Source: Halicephalobus mephisto
Lineage: Eukaryota > Nematoda > Chromadorea > Rhabditida > Panagrolaimidae
Assembly (NCBI GenBank): GCA_009193035.1
Contig: SWDT01000200.1
Span: 62,001-126,000, forward strand
Reading direction: 5' to 3'
DNA length: 64,000 nucleotides
A model generated the notes under the pieces. The model made no database searches and had not been told where the DNA came from. It saw only the letters and a program-made list of their open reading frames with translations. The translations under genes and the position numbers were made by a program. Positions 61,401-64,000 of this stretch are shown piece by piece. Each line of letters opens with the position of its first letter. Within the stretch, counting starts at the first letter, position 1.

Positions 61401-63539
61401 GTTCCTCACTTTCAAAACCTGAAGTGTTGCTCAAATCCCTCCAAATCAAGAACTTTGAAAATCCCACAGTTAAAACTAGAAGAAAATCCTATTTTTATAT
61501 GGTCAGTAAGAAATCCCCAGTGAATTTATGGCCGTCCATTGTAGACTAAATCCCTGAAAGCGTGTTTCTACTTGTGCTATACCAGTTACCTAAAACTATC
61601 ACAACTCGATAAACTCCGAAATTTTATGCTTGGTGTATCATGGTGCCCTTAGCAGTAATAACAATTTGACGAAAGCACAATCCAATAGCTTCGGTGTTTT
61701 GGTGTCGCTGCACTAGAAGACGAACGGGCTTGCAACCCTCAAGGTTTATTGGCCCGCGGCACTCTAACTCAAGGCTTGCTCCTCCTGTGATGCGCTGTTT
61801 CCACTTTCGTTGAACCATTTTATCTTTCTCCTGTGTATGTGATTGTCCGGGATTAATCGCCTACGGTATTTCGCTACCAGTTGTTCCTTGGTTCACTGCA
61901 AGAATTTCTTTCACGTGTGAATGAAGCTTAGGTACTGTATCGAAAAGCACTAGATGGACCTTTATCTGGGTTATTTGATGGTGTCCCACTAATTTCGTTG
62001 ATTTTAATCGTCTCGATTGGCCCAGACCTCTTCGTCGCTGTTGTTTAGATAATTAGGCCCAAACATCCCGAAGACATTAAAGTAGATATAGAGAATAGGT
62101 AGATCGTCTGGGCTTCGTTGAGAATGTCAAGGTGGTTACTAAGAATTCATATTTTATTCGTAGCTAGCAGTGTTAGAAGATTATTGTTTGGTTCTATTCA
62201 TCGCAATTTGTATTTTTAAGGTAAATGTCCGTGTTTTGGTTTCTACACTCTCAACGAATCCTGATCAAGGTCCAAGCCGCTTAGTGTCCCAAATATTGAT
62301 TCTTTTCAGCTAAATATCTTTTCAGTTGCGCACGAAGCTAACAATTTTCAAGTTTGGAAAATATCTGGCGTGGTCAATTTTTTTATTCAATGTCAAAGGG
62401 TGTCAATAACAAAATAATAGTCAAGTAGATTCAATGTTTGAAATTGGTTTAAAAAGAAAGTTAATTATTTCAAAGGTCAAAAATGGTTATGGGAAAAATT
62501 TCAAAATGCCTTCGTAGTCTACTCAAAAATTCAAAAAAAGTGAAATTGAAATCTTCGTGTGTTATGTCAAAATTCAAATTTGAAAAATCTCATCCCTGGT
62601 CATCATGACAGGCAAAATTTCTCCGTGGTCACTTGTTTCGAAATCTCCTTCATCCAGTCTAAAGGTTAACCTTTTTTCTTTTCCAAATTTTTAAATTTAG
62701 GTAGGAACTTGCGCAAGTCTCCTTGATCCCCACCCCTCCTTGGATATATCCACTTCCCGGTTGCAACCATCCCCTCCCAAATCGAATCGATCTCGTTTTA
62801 TTTCATTCATTCCCCTTATTTCAATGGTGTTCAAAAAGAAATGGTCCTACTGAAAAAGCGAAAATTATTCTTGGGTTCAATCAAATTGAAGAATACGGTA
62901 ATTAATTCTCCTGGTGCTATTTATTTATTCCTATTTAGTCATGGCTCAATAAAAGTGAATTCAATTCAATGGTGTTCGCCGCTTCCGGCACATGTAGAAG
63001 AAAATTCTTTTGTCGAATTATTCTGTGAGTGTAGTTGTGTTCTGAAATAGGGACTACAAGTTGAAAGACTGTAGATATCACTGCGCCGACCCCTTGAGAC
63101 AGCGCTGTTCGAAGACCAAAAACCTCGTACTGGTCGATCTGACCAACGAAATCCATTCGTTTACTGTCATTCACCTCTCCGACGTCTTTCGAAACGTCTG
63201 GTGATGAAGTCAAATTGTTTTTCGAATCCCTGATGACAAAATCGAAATTTTATGTTATTCTTCGATTCAATTACTTTGAGATGCTCATTTGTCAGTGCTG
63301 AATCAATGCTTATCTGCGTCATTGCTATATTGTTGCTGACCTTTTCTCTCTTCTCTTCGGAATAATTTTCGGATGTCGATAACTTTTCGGTTTTGATTTT
63401 TTTCGGATTATTTATTTTCGGTCGTTATTTTTCGGTGATTTTTTTGTGATACTGTTTTCGGAATAAAAGTTTTTCGACTTTATTTGGTGTTGGATTGGGG
63501 ACAAGATATGGGGAAGGGTACTGTAAACAGAAAATGGAA
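61401..63539. other. Intergenic, no supported gene
   Basis: About 2.1 kb. Short frames at 61624-61818 (minus), 62723-63050 (plus) and 62935-63213 (minus) have no recognisable features. Between about 63,330 and 63,480 the sequence consists of short related TTTTCGG-containing phrases, a simple local repeat. Confidence 0.4.
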
Positions 63540-64000
63540 TTACCAGGTTTTCTTCAGCTGCTTAAAATAGATGTGGGCAGCTTCTTCTCTGCTGAATTCG
63601 ACGACGCTTCTTCCGAGGGCATCGACTCTGGACGAATTTATCCATCTCCTCTTGATGCAGTAGAAGTACCGGAAAAGTTTCCTCGACGTAGAGTTTCTTT
63701 TCTGTTGTAGCTTGATGAAGCCGGCGAAAATGAATACGTCGATGGTTAGAAAGTATATGGTTCCTCTAGTCGTTTGAGAAAGCCCTAAATTAGCAATTTG
63801 GAAAAAGGTGTTGATGATTCCCGCAATAATTATCCCGATGATGGTAAGTAGCAGAAGAGGGAGAGCAAATCTAGTCATCCTGAGGTTCTCGTGGATCTAG
63901 AAGATGACGAAATTTAATCAATTCATGGAAGTCAAAAACTAACCTGATATCTCTCCGTCAGGACCAGGTTGGCTCTATCGCTGAATTTCCGGAGTTTGCC
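63540..64000 (-). CDS. Sre-type chemoreceptor (7TM), C-terminal part
   Basis: Two exons, 64000-63944 (cut by the window edge) and 63896-63540, join in frame. The exon junction falls inside the family's landmark LTERYQ|IHENLRM, which resembles the (L/S)ERYQ-x-x-EN(L/I)R motif of nematode Sre receptors. Two hydrophobic segments follow (LPLLLLTIIGIIIAGIINTF and TIYFLTIDVFIFAGFI), corresponding to the last membrane helices. A basic C-terminal tail follows (KLFRYFYCIKRRW) and ends at KKTW. These receptors act in chemosensory neurons. The 5' exons lie to the right of the window. Confidence 0.75.

Noticed and set aside
62935..63213. 92-codon minus-strand frame near the Sre gene
   Set aside because: Not similar to the Sre receptor or to anything else I know, and no supporting splice sites.

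Overview
The window is nuclear DNA of a nematode, most likely a chromadorean. Two gene families point there. One is a nuclear hormone receptor with the nematode-type P-box (CRACAAFFRR). The other, at the right edge, is the 3' end of an Sre-type chemoreceptor with the LTERYQ/ENLRM signature. Most introns are 42-60 nt and end in TTTCAG. Several start codons follow a TTTCAG acceptor directly, as expected for trans-splicing. The species is not identifiable from the sequence. Gene models below were spliced by eye; for each main gene the exon phases add up to an uninterrupted reading frame.

Layout. 1-1.0 kb: 5' end of a decayed RTE-like LINE. 1.2-10.4 kb, minus strand: an Sds3-like SIN3-complex subunit, a full-length pappalysin (PAPP-A) homologue and a GT14 glycosyltransferase in head-to-tail order with short gaps, possibly an operon. 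A PDRG1-like prefoldin gene lies on the opposite strand inside one pappalysin intron. 10.9-12.9 kb: SDHA. 14.1-14.7 kb: a small secreted protein. 16.8-24.3 kb: a SKICH-domain gene with a 4-kb intron. 26.6-32.3 kb: cytoplasmic poly(A)-binding protein, a zinc-ribbon protein apparently in operon with it, and a 662-aa coiled-coil protein. 32.3-37.1 kb, minus: a MAM/mucin surface protein with a 255-bp tandem repeat. 38.7-40.6 kb, minus: polo kinase. 40.9-43.7 kb: a small Cys-rich secreted protein and an Asn/Gly/Ser-rich secreted protein. 44.2-47.6 kb: NAT10. 50.8-52.8 kb: the nuclear receptor. 53.2-55.2 kb, minus: an intermediate filament protein. 56.9-57.7 kb, minus: a 20S proteasome alpha subunit. 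59.1-61.4 kb: a heat-shock-type promoter followed by an intron-dense repeat unit. 63.5-64.0 kb, minus: partial Sre receptor.

Most genes are ordinary housekeeping genes (SDHA, PABP, NAT10, PLK, proteasome, PDRG1) mixed with extracellular proteins. The most unusual observations are three tandem versions of the last coding exon of the nuclear receptor, and the region at 59.1-61.4 kb, where perfect heat-shock elements and a TATA box precede about a dozen donor/acceptor pairs only 29-48 nt apart, set in a degenerate repeat. Other points: four GC-AG introns among about 65, an intron-like block in the glycosyltransferase whose 3' end is AT instead of AG, and a secreted protein whose introns are all phase 1. 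No tRNA, rRNA or CRISPR was seen.
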